Shown here: piece by piece, positions 41,483-51,228 of the stretch | Layout of the letters: every line of letters begins with the position of its first letter | How positions within the stretch are numbered: position 1 is the first letter of the stretch | DNA from: Marivita lacus | Lineage (GTDB): Bacteria; Pseudomonadota; Alphaproteobacteria; Rhodobacterales; Rhodobacteraceae | DNA length: 64,000 bases | Assembly (NCBI RefSeq): GCF_014637725.1 | Contig: NZ_BMFC01000006.1 | Span: forward strand, 1 to 64,000 | Reading direction: 5' to 3' | Position numbers and translations under genes: made by a program | Notes under the pieces: model-generated | Databases searched by the model: none | What the model saw: only the letters and a program-made list of their open reading frames with translations | Told to the model about the DNA's origin: nothing

Positions 41483-42840
41483 TGACCGACGGAACCATCA
41501 TCACACTGATCTCCTTGGGCGTGACGTTCCTGTTCATGCTGGGCGTGCCGGTCCTTCTGGTCATCGCGTATTGGGTCATCGGGTGTTCCTTCGTGCTGGG
41601 GCTGACGCTCGACAACATGGGGGCGGAACTCCTCAACGTGTTCAACAAGGGCTTTGCCCTCTTGGCGATGCCGCTGTTCATTCTGACGGGCGACCTGATC
41701 AACAAATCGGGCATCGCACGACGATTGTCGGATTTCGCCTATGCCTGCCTGGGCTGGATGCGGGGCGGGCTGGCGATGGCGTCGCTCGGTGCCTGCGGAT
41801 TGTTCGCGGCCATTTCGGGCTCCAACTCGGCCACAACGGCCACCATCGGGTCGATGCTGCACCCCGAGATGGTCAAGGGCGGGTATGACGAACGCTTCTC
41901 GGCAGCGACCGCGGCGGCGGGCGGCACGGTGGGGATCATCATTCCGCCGTCGATCATCTTTATCGTCTACGGGTTCCTGATGAACCTGCCGATCTCCGAT
42001 CTTTTCGTGGCGGGAATCATCCCCGGCGCGCTGATGGTGATCGGGATGCAATTCGCCTGCTGGATCATCTGCCGTTTGAACGGTTGGGGCTACCTAATCC
42101 CGCTGCAACTGAACCGGGTTCTGAAAACCGCATTTGGCGCATGGCTTGGCTTTTTCGCCATCGGGCTGGTGCTTTGGGGCATCTACACCGGCAAGTTTTC
42201 CCCGACCGAGGCGGCGGGGGTCACGGTGGGCTTCTGCATCATCGCGGGGCTTGTGTCCTGGGTCGTCAGCCGCCTGATGCGTCAGGACCCGGCCAAGACC
42301 TGGGAGGACAAGAGCTATGGCGAGATGCTGGTCGTCGAAGGGTTCACCCTGTGGCAGATCCCCGGCATCACCATGCGGTCGGCCGAGATCACCGGCATCC
42401 TTGCGCCGCTGATCGCGATTTCCGTTGTGATGCAGCAGATCCTGTCGCTCTTGGGGGCGCAGCAGGTGATCGGAGATTTCGTGACCGCGATGGGGGGGTA
42501 TTACGCGGTGCTGTTCACGGCAATGATCATCGTCTTCGTGTCGGGCATGGTGCTTGAATCGCTGCCGGTGACGATCATCCTCGCGCCCATTCTTGCGCCG
42601 ATTGCCGCAACCGTCGGTGTCGATCCGATCCATTTCTCGGTGGTCTTCCTGGTGGGAGCGTCGATCGGGTTCATCACGCCGCCTTACGGGCTTAACCTTT
42701 ACGTGGCGTCGGGGGTGACGGGTGTTCCGTATTTCCGTCTGCTCAAGTACACGGTGCCCTATCTTGTCGCTTTGATCAGTGTTTGGGTTCTTGTCGCCCT
42801 AACGCCTCAGCTGGCGTTGTCCCTACTGCCGAACAGGTGA
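41482..42840 (+). CDS. TRAP transporter large permease (DctM type)
   Basis: The 452-residue protein has about 11-13 membrane helices and the family block AAISGSNSATTATIGSMLHPEMVKGGYD, then IIPPSIIFIVYGFLMN and SVVFLVGASIGFITPPYGLNLYVASG. It is the DctM transport subunit. Overlap with DctQ by one base implies coupling. It forms the complete TRAP system with the SBP and DctQ. Confidence 0.9.
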   Translation: MTDGTIITLISLGVTFLFMLGVPVLLVIAYWVIGCSFVLGLTLDNMGAELLNVFNKGFALLAMPLFILTGDLINKSGIARRLSDFAYACLGWMRGGLAMASLGACGLFAAISGSNSATTATIGSMLHPEMVKGGYDERFSAATAAAGGTVGIIIPPSIIFIVYGFLMNLPISDLFVAGIIPGALMVIGMQFACWIICRLNGWGYLIPLQLNRVLKTAFGAWLGFFAIGLVLWGIYTGKFSPTEAAGVTVGFCIIAGLVSWVVSRLMRQDPAKTWEDKSYGEMLVVEGFTLWQIPGITMRSAEITGILAPLIAISVVMQQILSLLGAQQVIGDFVTAMGGYYAVLFTAMIIVFVSGMVLESLPVTIILAPILAPIAATVGVDPIHFSVVFLVGASIGFITPPYGLNLYVASGVTGVPYFRLLKYTVPYLVALISVWVLVALTPQLALSLLPNR

Positions 42841-42849
42841 GATCAATGC

Positions 42850-43629
42850 ATGCCCGACGCTTCTGCTTCTGAGACCAAAGGGCAGATCCCGACAAATCTG
42901 CGGCTTCTTCTGATCCTGGAAGAAGTCGCACGGGCAGGGGTGCCGGTTGCCCCGTCCACCTTGGCCGATGCGCTGGGTCTGCCGAAACCGACCATCCACC
43001 GCCTGCTGGCCACCGCCGAGGAAGAGGGGTTTCTGCAGCGCGATATCGACGGGCGGTCCTATGGACCGGGCAGGCGGCTGCGCAAACTGGCGGGCAATGC
43101 CCTGTCCTCGCAACGGCTGCGCACCGAACGGTTGACCATCATGCAGGCCCTCGAAAGCGAGGTGGGCGAGACCTGCAACCTTGCTGCGCCGGGGCGTCAC
43201 GGGATGGTGTACCTCGACCGGGTCGAAACGCATTGGCCGCTGCGCATCCAGCTGCCGGTGGGAACGCAGGTGCCGTTCCATTGCACGGCAAGCGGCAAGA
43301 TGTACCTGTCTTCGCTCCGTATCGACAAGCTCAAGCGGGTGCTGACATGGCTTGAACTGGAGCCCAGTACCGAAAGGTCCATCACGGGGGTCGCGGAATT
43401 GCTTGAGGAACTTGCGATCACGCGGAACCGCGGGTTTTCCACCGACAACGGCGAATTCATGGAAAACATGGTGGCGGTTGCCGTGCCCATTCGGGACAGT
43501 GAGGGACGCCTGTTGACCACCTTGTCGATCCATGCGCCACGCCAGCGCTATGATCTGGACAGCCTCATCGCGATGGTGCCGCAGGTGCAGGAAGCCGCGG
43601 GACGGCTGGAGATGCTGGCGCGGAGCTAG
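42850..43629 (+). CDS. IclR-family transcriptional regulator
   Basis: The 259-residue protein has an IclR winged-helix N-terminus (LLLILEEVARAGVPVAPSTL, ADALGLPKPTIHRLLATAEE, FLQRDI) and an effector domain with YLDRVETHWPLRIQLPVGTQ, PFHCTASGKMYL and VAVAVPIRDSEG. It lies 9 bp after the TRAP permease on the same strand, so it probably regulates its own uptake operon and the divergent GMC gene. Confidence 0.88.
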   Translation: MPDASASETKGQIPTNLRLLLILEEVARAGVPVAPSTLADALGLPKPTIHRLLATAEEEGFLQRDIDGRSYGPGRRLRKLAGNALSSQRLRTERLTIMQALESEVGETCNLAAPGRHGMVYLDRVETHWPLRIQLPVGTQVPFHCTASGKMYLSSLRIDKLKRVLTWLELEPSTERSITGVAELLEELAITRNRGFSTDNGEFMENMVAVAVPIRDSEGRLLTTLSIHAPRQRYDLDSLIAMVPQVQEAAGRLEMLARS

Positions 43630-43642
43630 TCTTCCGTCTGCG

Positions 43643-45154
43643 TCATTCGCAGCCGCCGACCGCCCATTGACGCAGGTTGCGTTTGAAGATGCCACCGAAC
43701 GGATGCGGTTTTTCCAGTGATTTCTGACCACTGAGCGTCAGGTATACATTGGCCTGATCGCAAAGCCGTTCCTTGTTCCACTCGTGGCAGTTGGTGCAGG
43801 TCTCTGCTTTCCAGAACTCGTCTGGCAGCCCTTCGACGGGTGGAAAAAGCGGCGAAAGGTTCGTGATCTCGGACAGCACAATCCCGTCGATCACCGAACC
43901 CGGCGCGACCAGTGGCAGATCGAACTTGACCACATTGGGAACGCTCGATCGTTCCTGTTCGATGGCGGCCAGTGCCAGTTCGGTCTCTTCGGTCACTTGT
44001 GTCACGCCTTCACCGACAGGATCGACGCTGGCATCTGCCTGAAGCGCCTCAATCTCGCCGCGGGCGAATTCGGAGAAGGTGCCATCCGGGAAGGCGTCAA
44101 GATATTGGCGATAGGCGTCAATGGTGGGGTTGGCTTGCGCCGCCTCGAACATCGCCTGTTCGTCTGCTGAAGGCCCGGCAGGGGCAGGACGTTCGACCGC
44201 AACCGTGCCGTTTGTCAGTTCCGCCTCGATCGCTGCGGACAGCAGGGCGCGGGCCTCGTCAGCATAGGCGCTGTCAGGATAGCCGCGCAGGAAGAGCATG
44301 ATCTGCACCGGGTCCTTGGTGGCCTGCACCGACTCCCACAATTGGCGGGCAGCAAGGTCTTCGGGGTCTTCAATCGGCGCAGTCACGAAGGTGAAATCAT
44401 TGGTCAGCGAGGACGTGTCCCAAGGGGTCTGCTGGCCGTTTGTCTTTTCGAGCACCGACACGCGGACCTGCTTGAACATCTGTTCTACCGGAACGCCGGG
44501 TTTCGTCATTTCGCGGGCCAGCGCGGTGGTGAAGGGGCTGTTCTGTCCAATACCGTCCAGCGCGACGGCCCCCGGAGAGGTGGCGTAGGACAGGAAGGTG
44601 CCGGTGGGCGCCTTCATCTCGGCCAGACCGGGCGAGTCGAATTCGGCCATGCTTTCGAACGGGTTGTTGCGGCAGGCATCGAGAATCACGAAATTCGTCC
44701 GATTGCGCGCTGATGCCATCTGGCGAAGCACCGACTGCGCCTCGACGCCTTCCAGGTCCAGGTCGGCCGCGTCATTCAGAGCCACGTCGACGGGCAGAAG
44801 GTAGTTGTTGCCGAAGCTTTGAACGCCGTGGCCCGCATAGTAGAAGAGACCCGTCGTGTCAGCCCCGCCATCGCGCAGGTTGCGACCGAAATCCGACAGC
44901 GCCTGCTTCATCTCGGTCTGCGTGGCGTCGATGAGAAGAGTGACCTGAAAATCGATCTGTTCCAGCGTCGCCGCGATCAGTTCCGCGTCGCGGGTCGGAT
45001 TGTCGAGGGCGGACACGGTCTCGTAGGTGGAATTGCCGATCACCAGCGCGATGCGGTCCTGTGCCATCGCAGGCACGCTGCCAGCCGCCAGAACAAGCGC
45101 GGCAAATGTTGAATGTGCAAGGAATTTTCCCAGTCGTCTTAGCCAGTCGGTCAA
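43643..45154 (-). CDS. Secreted caspase-fold protein with C-terminal CxxCH
   Basis: The 503-residue protein has a Sec signal peptide (LAHSTFAALVLAAGSVPAMA) and a C14 caspase domain: VIGNSTYETVSALDNPTRDA, catalytic His109 in YYAGHGVQ and Cys161 in ILDACRNNPF. A linker with tetratricopeptide-like segments (FLRGYPDSAYADEARALL, AYRQYLDAFPDGTFSEFA) follows. The C-terminus has CTNCHEWNKERLC, a CxxCH haem-attachment-like motif (C453, C456, H457). The start is a TTG at 45154 directly after a strong AGGAGG; the longest frame has no ribosome site. It is convergent with IclR. Fusion of caspase and CxxCH is unusual. Confidence 0.83.
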   Translation of the reverse strand: MTDWLRRLGKFLAHSTFAALVLAAGSVPAMAQDRIALVIGNSTYETVSALDNPTRDAELIAATLEQIDFQVTLLIDATQTEMKQALSDFGRNLRDGGADTTGLFYYAGHGVQSFGNNYLLPVDVALNDAADLDLEGVEAQSVLRQMASARNRTNFVILDACRNNPFESMAEFDSPGLAEMKAPTGTFLSYATSPGAVALDGIGQNSPFTTALAREMTKPGVPVEQMFKQVRVSVLEKTNGQQTPWDTSSLTNDFTFVTAPIEDPEDLAARQLWESVQATKDPVQIMLFLRGYPDSAYADEARALLSAAIEAELTNGTVAVERPAPAGPSADEQAMFEAAQANPTIDAYRQYLDAFPDGTFSEFARGEIEALQADASVDPVGEGVTQVTEETELALAAIEQERSSVPNVVKFDLPLVAPGSVIDGIVLSEITNLSPLFPPVEGLPDEFWKAETCTNCHEWNKERLCDQANVYLTLSGQKSLEKPHPFGGIFKRNLRQWAVGGCE

Positions 45155-45322
45155 AGTTTCCTCCTGCCGTAGCCGGTCGGTACAATCTGAAATGGTTTTT
45201 CTGAGCTCAATGTCCACAATGTATCGCGTGTCCTAGGCAAGCATGCAAGGTTTATGCTAAACTCTCTTTTTATAAAGTTTGAATCTCTTCACCTGTGTAC
45301 GCAATTCATCTGCGAGGCCATC

Positions 45323-46384
45323 ATGAGACCAATTCTTAAACATTTATTCCATGCCGTCGCCCTTGTGGTTCTTTTGCCCATCGGGATGGCATCCGCCCAA
45401 AGCTCCGACCCGTTCGAGTATGGTTGGAATCTGGATGCTGACGCGTCCGAATTGAGGTTTTTGTCAGTCAAGAAGTCAAAGATTGCCGAAACAAGCTCTT
45501 TTGCAACGCTTTCCGGCCTGATCACCGAAGACGGTCAGGCGCAGGTGCGGGTGCTTCTGGACTCGGTCGATACAAAGGTCGATCTGCGCAACGTGCGGAT
45601 GCGCTTTCTGTTTTTCGAAACCTTTCGGTTCCCCGAAGCGGTGATCACGACCGAACTGTCGCCGGAACTGCTGACCGATCTGCATCTGACCCGCCGCAAG
45701 GAAATCGACCTGCCCTACACCTTCACCCTGCGCGGTGTGACGCTGGAACGGTCGACCGATGTGTCGGTGACACTGATCGACAACGACCGCGTGGTCGTGT
45801 CGTCGATCACGCCGATTGCCTTTACGCTCGAAGAGCTTGATCTCGAAGAGGGGCGCAAGAAGCTCGAAGAGGCGGCCAATGTCGACATCACGCCCGTCGG
45901 TATCGTCAGCTTCAACTTCGTGTTTGACCGGGCGCAGCAGGGAACACCGCCGGATTTACCTGAGGCCGTGTTCACACCGGCGGCCGTGGCGCTCGAGGAC
46001 AAGGGCATCATGACCGAAGAAGCCTGTCTGGGTCGTTTCGAGATCCTGTCCAAGACCGGCAATATCTTCTTTCCGTCCGGCAGCACGCGGCTGGACGACC
46101 AGAGCCTGCCGCTTCTGGAAAACATCTACGACATCGTGAATCGCTGCCCGTCTTTCCGTCTTGAAATCGCGGGCCACACGGATTCCATCGGCAGTGATCA
46201 GCAGAACCAGAGCATCAGTGAACGCCGCGCGGCGTCGGTGGTCAGCTGGCTCACTGACAAGGGCATTCCGCGCGATCGCCTGACTTCGGTGGGATATGGC
46301 GAGGCGCGGCCGATCGTGGACAACGATACGCCGGAGAACCGCGCGCGCAACCGCCGGATCGAATTTACCGTGCTGGTGGAATAG
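45323..46384 (+). CDS. YceI-like and OmpA-like outer-envelope protein
   Basis: The 353-residue protein has a signal peptide (HAVALVVLLPIGMASA) and two domains. Residues about 35-210 look like a YceI/lipocalin-like fold (DADASELRFLSVKKSKIAET, VDLRNVRMRFLFFETFRFPE, FTLRGVTLERSTDVSVTLI). Residues about 245-350 form an OmpA peptidoglycan-binding domain (NIFFPSGSTRLDDQSLPLLE, LEIAGHTDSIGSDQQNQSIS, RLTSVGYGEARPIVDND). ATG 45323 has GAGG upstream; a longer frame adds nothing. It is divergent from the caspase and convergent with the giant gene. Confidence 0.85.
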   Translation: MRPILKHLFHAVALVVLLPIGMASAQSSDPFEYGWNLDADASELRFLSVKKSKIAETSSFATLSGLITEDGQAQVRVLLDSVDTKVDLRNVRMRFLFFETFRFPEAVITTELSPELLTDLHLTRRKEIDLPYTFTLRGVTLERSTDVSVTLIDNDRVVVSSITPIAFTLEELDLEEGRKKLEEAANVDITPVGIVSFNFVFDRAQQGTPPDLPEAVFTPAAVALEDKGIMTEEACLGRFEILSKTGNIFFPSGSTRLDDQSLPLLENIYDIVNRCPSFRLEIAGHTDSIGSDQQNQSISERRAASVVSWLTDKGIPRDRLTSVGYGEARPIVDNDTPENRARNRRIEFTVLVE

Positions 46385-46420
46385 GCCGGTCGGCGAAAGC
46401 CGGATCGTTCAGACAAACAT

Positions 46421-46450
46421 AAAGGGCACCTGCGAAACAGGTGCCCTTTT
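46421..46450. terminator. Bidirectional terminator between convergent genes
   Basis: AAAGGGCACCTG (46421-46432) pairs exactly with CAGGTGCCCTTT (46438-46449), with a 5-nt loop CGAAA and flanking T/A runs. It lies between the ends of the OmpA-like gene and the giant gene and can serve both strands. Confidence 0.85.
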
Positions 46451-46470
46451 CGCTTTGTGCGATGCCGATT

Positions 46471-49400
46471 TCAGGCAAACGGATCGTCCAGCACCCCGAC
46501 AAGTGGCATCAGGAACTCTCCGGATGTGGGGTTCAAGGCGGCGTCGTAGAAGCTGTCGATTTGCGCGAGGGCGGCCGTCACGCTTTCGGCAGAACCATTG
46601 AAAACTGCCATCGCATTTGCTGCGTTGTCGACATCGGACATGCCCTTGTGAACCGCGAAATAGGCCCCGATATCGGTCTTGGTGGCAAGGTAGGCACGGT
46701 CGGCCAATTGCTGGTCGATGAAGTCCTGAGTCGCATCTGCAGGCGGGTCCGCCTTGGCGCCACCCAGTATGCCGAGGATCGCAATGTCCCTGCCGATACC
46801 GCCCGTGTCCAACGCGTTGACCCAGAAATCGAACCCGGCCTGATCGGGAATGCGACCCAGAACGTTGTCGTAAATCGTCGCCACCAATTCCGAATTACTG
46901 AGGTCGGAAGGGTATGTGGCACGTGTTTCAACCTGATCGACGAACAGTCTGGCCGAATCCGCAAGGCTCACGCCATTCGCAAAAGCGGTACCCCAGAAAT
47001 TGAGGCCCACCGCGTCCGGTGCCCGGTTGAAATAGGCGATGTAAAGCTCGATGAAGCTTTCGAAATCGGATGCCGACAGACCGGTCGGCCCGCCGAATTG
47101 CTGGAGGTTGAACGGGGTTCCCTCAAAGAAGTCCGTATCGAAATCAAGCAGTTCGATCCCGATCAGCGTGTCCAGACCATTGCCGTCGGCGCGCCGATCC
47201 TCGATCACGGTGGAACCTGCGGACAGAGTCAGCGTGTAGGCGCTTTGCGCCCCCGAGTAGACCGCCGTGTCGATGCCGGCCCCGCCATTCACGAGGTCGT
47301 TGCCGCGTCCACCTTCGAGAACGTCATTGCCGCCTTCACCGACAAGCGAGTCGTTGCCGCCCTGACCTTGGAGCGTGTCATTGTCCGCCCCACCGTTGAT
47401 CAGTTCCGCCTGATCGCCGCCGCGCACGAAATCGTCGCTCGCCCCGGTGAAAATACGGCTGTCCGTGGCTCCGCCGCCATTCGGGTTCACCCGCGCAACC
47501 GTGTCCGGCAGCGTATCGATGATGATGATGTTCTCGCCATCGATCGGGTAATTCGGCCATTGCGCCGCGATCTCGGCAATTGTGGCTGGCTCCTGCGTGT
47601 AGTCGACGCTGAACAGCAATTGCCCGTCCAGTGACGATACTTCCATGGCGTCGACCGTGCCGGACAATTGGGAAATCTCGGTTGGTGCGTTCTTCGCGAA
47701 GGTTCCGGTAAGCTCGATGTTCAGATTGGTCCCGGTGACGCCTTCAAGAAGGACAACGTTTGTACCGTTGGCGATAACGACAAGTTCGGTATTCGCGTCA
47801 TTGAGGGCAAAGCTGCCGGGGTTTTCGGACAGGATATTCGGGCGTGTGTAGATATAGGCCGCGCCGCCGGGGATACCGCTCGTATCGGCCAGGTCAACCA
47901 GCAGACGGTTCTGCGCGGTGCTTTGCGCAAGAACCGGGGCGGGTCCGTTTTCGGCAGGGTTGCTTGTGTGCCGCGACAATGCACCCGGGTCGAGCCGGAA
48001 ACCATCGGCGGCATCATAGTCCACCTGGTACCCAAGGTCCTGCATTGCCGCGATGGTCAGCGCGCTGATCGGGTTGTCGGGAACGCCGAAATTGGGTGGT
48101 CCGGCTTCGAGCCTGCGCAATTCGACGCGCGATGTCATGAGTTCCTCGTCGAGGACGGCTTCGCTCCAGTATTGGGCGGCAAGACCGCCGTCAGCACCGG
48201 TCTCGAGCACGTTCACACCGTTCAGATCGTCCGAGAGCTCCTCGATTTCCCGCAGACCGTTCGGCCCCGTATAGGTCGCGACCCCGTCGATCAGGCGAAC
48301 CAGTCCGAACTCTTCCCAAAGCGCGCCGAAGCCCAGGGCGCGCCCGATGGTGTTGGCCACGAATTCATCGAGGTTGAGAAGGGTACCGACCTCTTCGGAA
48401 TTGATCACGATGCGCGAATAGCTCGGCAGCGCAGACGCGCCATCGCGCTGATCGAGAACGCTGGAGATTGCGAGGATCGTCTGTTCCACGCCTTCAAAGC
48501 TCAGATCGATGTCCTGCACGGACACCTCGATCAGGATGTCATCGACATAGCCGTAGCCTTCGACAAAGGCATAGGGCAGATCGCCGGTGATGATCTCTTC
48601 CCAGCGTTCGACCGCGTCCTCGAAAGCGGACACATAGGCGTTCGGGATATCGTCGGAGGTGAACTCGACGGTGATGTCGAACCGGCCGTCATCAAGCGGC
48701 CCCAGATCGTTCAGTTCAACCCGGTACTGACCCGTGGCGTTGGCAAAGCCGCCAGCCGACAGGTAGAAGGTGCCGCCAACGTCGGTGACGAATTGCAATG
48801 CGCTGCTGGTGCCGGGTCCGCCATCGTCATTCGCGGTGTTCTGGATCAACACGCCGTTGGCATCGTAGACCCCGTTGAAAAACGGATCGGCCAAGGCGTT
48901 GTCACCGTCCACTGGCACCAGGCTGATTTCGTAAAGCCGGTTGGCGGCGAGGCTGACCTCGAACCAATCCTGATCCTGCGCAAAGTCAATACGGCCCGTC
49001 GCGGTACTTCCGGGCGCGATGGTGCCGGTGGTGTCGATGTCGGACGCAAAATCGTCCCGTATCCCGATGTCGATGACCTCGACCGCGTAGGTGCCAAGGC
49101 CGTCGAACCCGTCCTGCACCGCGATGAAGAAGTCGCCCGCAGATTGCGGGGTGAAATAGGAAATGCTGTCATCCTGGATCAACTGGGTGTTCAGCGTCTG
49201 GACCGAGCTGATCGGCGCGCCGGTCAGGGCGCTGGAGGAAAAGACGCCGAGCAGCGATGGATCAAGGAGCGTGCCATTGTTCGACGCCTGCCCGAGGATG
49301 TTGATCTGGTAGGTGGTGTTCGACTGCAGCGACACGCGGAACGCATCGATGTCGCCGATGGTTTCGATCTCGCCAGGTGTTCGACCGCCAACGGACACGT

Positions 49401-51228
49401 TGCCGACGCCTGCGGCGATGCCCGGCAGGAAATCATCGACGAAACCGGTGAACGTCGCGGTCAGGGTGTAATCGCCAATGCTCAGATCCTGCGCGCCTGC
49501 AACTTCGATCTGGTAGATGCCATCGGTCGGAACGGTCAGGCCCGTGACCAGAGCGTTGGTGTCGAGACCGCTGTTGTTGTCCGCGCTGCCGGGGACCAGT
49601 ATCCCGGCGCTTGAGAAGACACCGATGATCTCCGGGTTCGGGTTGGACCCGCCACCGGTCGGAAGCCCCTCGAGCGAGATGTCGTATTCCGCCCCGGCCA
49701 GCAGCGTGATGTCGAAACGGTCCCGGTCGCCCGCGCGTTCGATGCTGCCGAGAGCGGGTACATCCACGACGGCTGCGCCGAAGTCATCGGCAAACGGCCC
49801 AGGCAAGAAGTCATCCGCTGCCCCGAGAGACAGCACGCTCAGTTCGTAGCCTCCGGTTCCAAAGGGCGTGTGGCTGCCGACCTCGATCTCGTATACGCCG
49901 CTTGTCTCGACAAGGAAGGGATCGATCAGGGCATTGCGTCCGGTCCCGCTGTCGTTGTCGGATGACCCGGGCAAGGCGACGTTGAGGCTGTCGTAAATCC
50001 CGAAAATCTCGGGATCGGCCAGAGTGCCGCTGGCATTCGATGCCGAGGCCAGTCCGATCGAATACAACTGTCCCGCCTCGAGCGTGACAAGAAACCGGTC
50101 GCGGTCCTCGGCCCGTTCGACGCTGCCGATTTCCGGAAAGCCGATGGAGATGCTGCCAAGTTCCAGCGCGGTTTCGCCCGGCAGGTAGTCGTCGGCGAGT
50201 GCGCCGAACCGGATTTCCTGTTCCGAAGCGGTGGTCGCGCCGCGTTCGTCGATGACGCTGAACCGGACGATGACGGTCTGACCCGGAGTCGCGGTCGAAT
50301 CCGTGATCGAGATGTCGCCGTTTTCAAGCAATTCGCCGATGACGGTCGGGCTTTCAAAGGAAAACGGGATCGCGGTGAACGTCTCTTCGCTGCCATCTGC
50401 GAAGTTCGTCAGGACATTGCCGATGATTTCCGGGCCGGTGAACGTGTAGTCGATGATCGGGTCGGGAACACCGAAAGGGGCTGAGTTGATGGTGAAGTTT
50501 CGGGTGAAGTTGATCGGATCTATCAGCGGCTCTTCCAAGCCCGGGCCGCTCCAAGTGACGGTGCCTTGGATGTTGACCGAAACGGACTCGTCGTCTTCGA
50601 CAAGCTCATCCAGCAAAGCGGCGAAATTCAACGATTGTGTCGCGCCAAAGGAATAAGAGACCGTGAAGTCCTCACCCTCGATGGCATTCTGCGAGGTCAC
50701 CAAGACGGAAATCTGCGGGGTTAGGGTGTAATCGTCGATTGAACCCAACTCGCTCAGTATACTGGAGATTTCTGGAGGAATCTCTGTGGAGATCGACAGC
50801 GTGATGTCGTCGCCTTCGTTCAAAACCTCGGGTAGGCTGAGGTCAAAGTATTCAAGCGTATAGGTACCACCGCCGGAACTCTGACTAAACGCGTCGCCTA
50901 CTGAGAAGTAATGAACGCCAGTGTACTCGGCAGTAAAAAGCGCCTGACTATTGAGGCCTTGCCCGCCATCGTCATCACCGCTCCCTTCATACAAAATGCC
51001 TTCGTCGTCGTAGACACCTCTAAACAGAGGATCGAAGAGCGTCCCATCGCCAGTTTCCGAACCACGAAGCTGAATTTCGTACTGATGTCCGGCGATAAGG
51101 TTGACTTGAAACCAGTCTATATCGTCGCCAAAGGAACCCAAGCCGCCCAGAGACGGAATTCCCGCAGTGGCGTCGCCGTAATTCGCGCCGGGCTCGAAAA
51201 AACCGGCATAATCTGGATCTTCTTCCAT
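46471..51228 (-). CDS. Giant PPC/RTX/DUF4214 protein with dead metalloprotease domain
   Basis: The 1585-residue protein has no signal peptide. It has PPC-type beta domains at about 1-125, 345-470, 472-590, 595-720 and 720-845 (ADDYLPGETALELGSISIGF, ADDFLPGPFADDFG, DRFDITLLAGAEYDISLEG). Between them are Calx-beta-like and Ig-like segments at 130-345. At about 850-1105 is a leishmanolysin-like domain with WEEIITGDLPYAF and YWSEAVLDEELM, but the HExGHxLGFG zinc motif is NTIGRALGFG at 959-968, lacking both histidines and the glutamate. RTX-type repeats (GGADNDTLQGQGGNDSLVGE) lie at about 1255-1335 and DUF4214 at about 1375-1490. The RTX end suggests type I secretion. Confidence 0.85.
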   Translation of the reverse strand: MEEDPDYAGFFEPGANYGDATAGIPSLGGLGSFGDDIDWFQVNLIAGHQYEIQLRGSETGDGTLFDPLFRGVYDDEGILYEGSGDDDGGQGLNSQALFTAEYTGVHYFSVGDAFSQSSGGGTYTLEYFDLSLPEVLNEGDDITLSISTEIPPEISSILSELGSIDDYTLTPQISVLVTSQNAIEGEDFTVSYSFGATQSLNFAALLDELVEDDESVSVNIQGTVTWSGPGLEEPLIDPINFTRNFTINSAPFGVPDPIIDYTFTGPEIIGNVLTNFADGSEETFTAIPFSFESPTVIGELLENGDISITDSTATPGQTVIVRFSVIDERGATTASEQEIRFGALADDYLPGETALELGSISIGFPEIGSVERAEDRDRFLVTLEAGQLYSIGLASASNASGTLADPEIFGIYDSLNVALPGSSDNDSGTGRNALIDPFLVETSGVYEIEVGSHTPFGTGGYELSVLSLGAADDFLPGPFADDFGAAVVDVPALGSIERAGDRDRFDITLLAGAEYDISLEGLPTGGGSNPNPEIIGVFSSAGILVPGSADNNSGLDTNALVTGLTVPTDGIYQIEVAGAQDLSIGDYTLTATFTGFVDDFLPGIAAGVGNVSVGGRTPGEIETIGDIDAFRVSLQSNTTYQINILGQASNNGTLLDPSLLGVFSSSALTGAPISSVQTLNTQLIQDDSISYFTPQSAGDFFIAVQDGFDGLGTYAVEVIDIGIRDDFASDIDTTGTIAPGSTATGRIDFAQDQDWFEVSLAANRLYEISLVPVDGDNALADPFFNGVYDANGVLIQNTANDDGGPGTSSALQFVTDVGGTFYLSAGGFANATGQYRVELNDLGPLDDGRFDITVEFTSDDIPNAYVSAFEDAVERWEEIITGDLPYAFVEGYGYVDDILIEVSVQDIDLSFEGVEQTILAISSVLDQRDGASALPSYSRIVINSEEVGTLLNLDEFVANTIGRALGFGALWEEFGLVRLIDGVATYTGPNGLREIEELSDDLNGVNVLETGADGGLAAQYWSEAVLDEELMTSRVELRRLEAGPPNFGVPDNPISALTIAAMQDLGYQVDYDAADGFRLDPGALSRHTSNPAENGPAPVLAQSTAQNRLLVDLADTSGIPGGAAYIYTRPNILSENPGSFALNDANTELVVIANGTNVVLLEGVTGTNLNIELTGTFAKNAPTEISQLSGTVDAMEVSSLDGQLLFSVDYTQEPATIAEIAAQWPNYPIDGENIIIIDTLPDTVARVNPNGGGATDSRIFTGASDDFVRGGDQAELINGGADNDTLQGQGGNDSLVGEGGNDVLEGGRGNDLVNGGAGIDTAVYSGAQSAYTLTLSAGSTVIEDRRADGNGLDTLIGIELLDFDTDFFEGTPFNLQQFGGPTGLSASDFESFIELYIAYFNRAPDAVGLNFWGTAFANGVSLADSARLFVDQVETRATYPSDLSNSELVATIYDNVLGRIPDQAGFDFWVNALDTGGIGRDIAILGILGGAKADPPADATQDFIDQQLADRAYLATKTDIGAYFAVHKGMSDVDNAANAMAVFNGSAESVTAALAQIDSFYDAALNPTSGEFLMPLVGVLDDPFA

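Noticed and set aside
47668-49614. A 648-codon plus-strand frame opposite the giant gene
   Set aside because: No recognisable domains or ribosome site, and the opposite strand has coherent PPC-type repeats.
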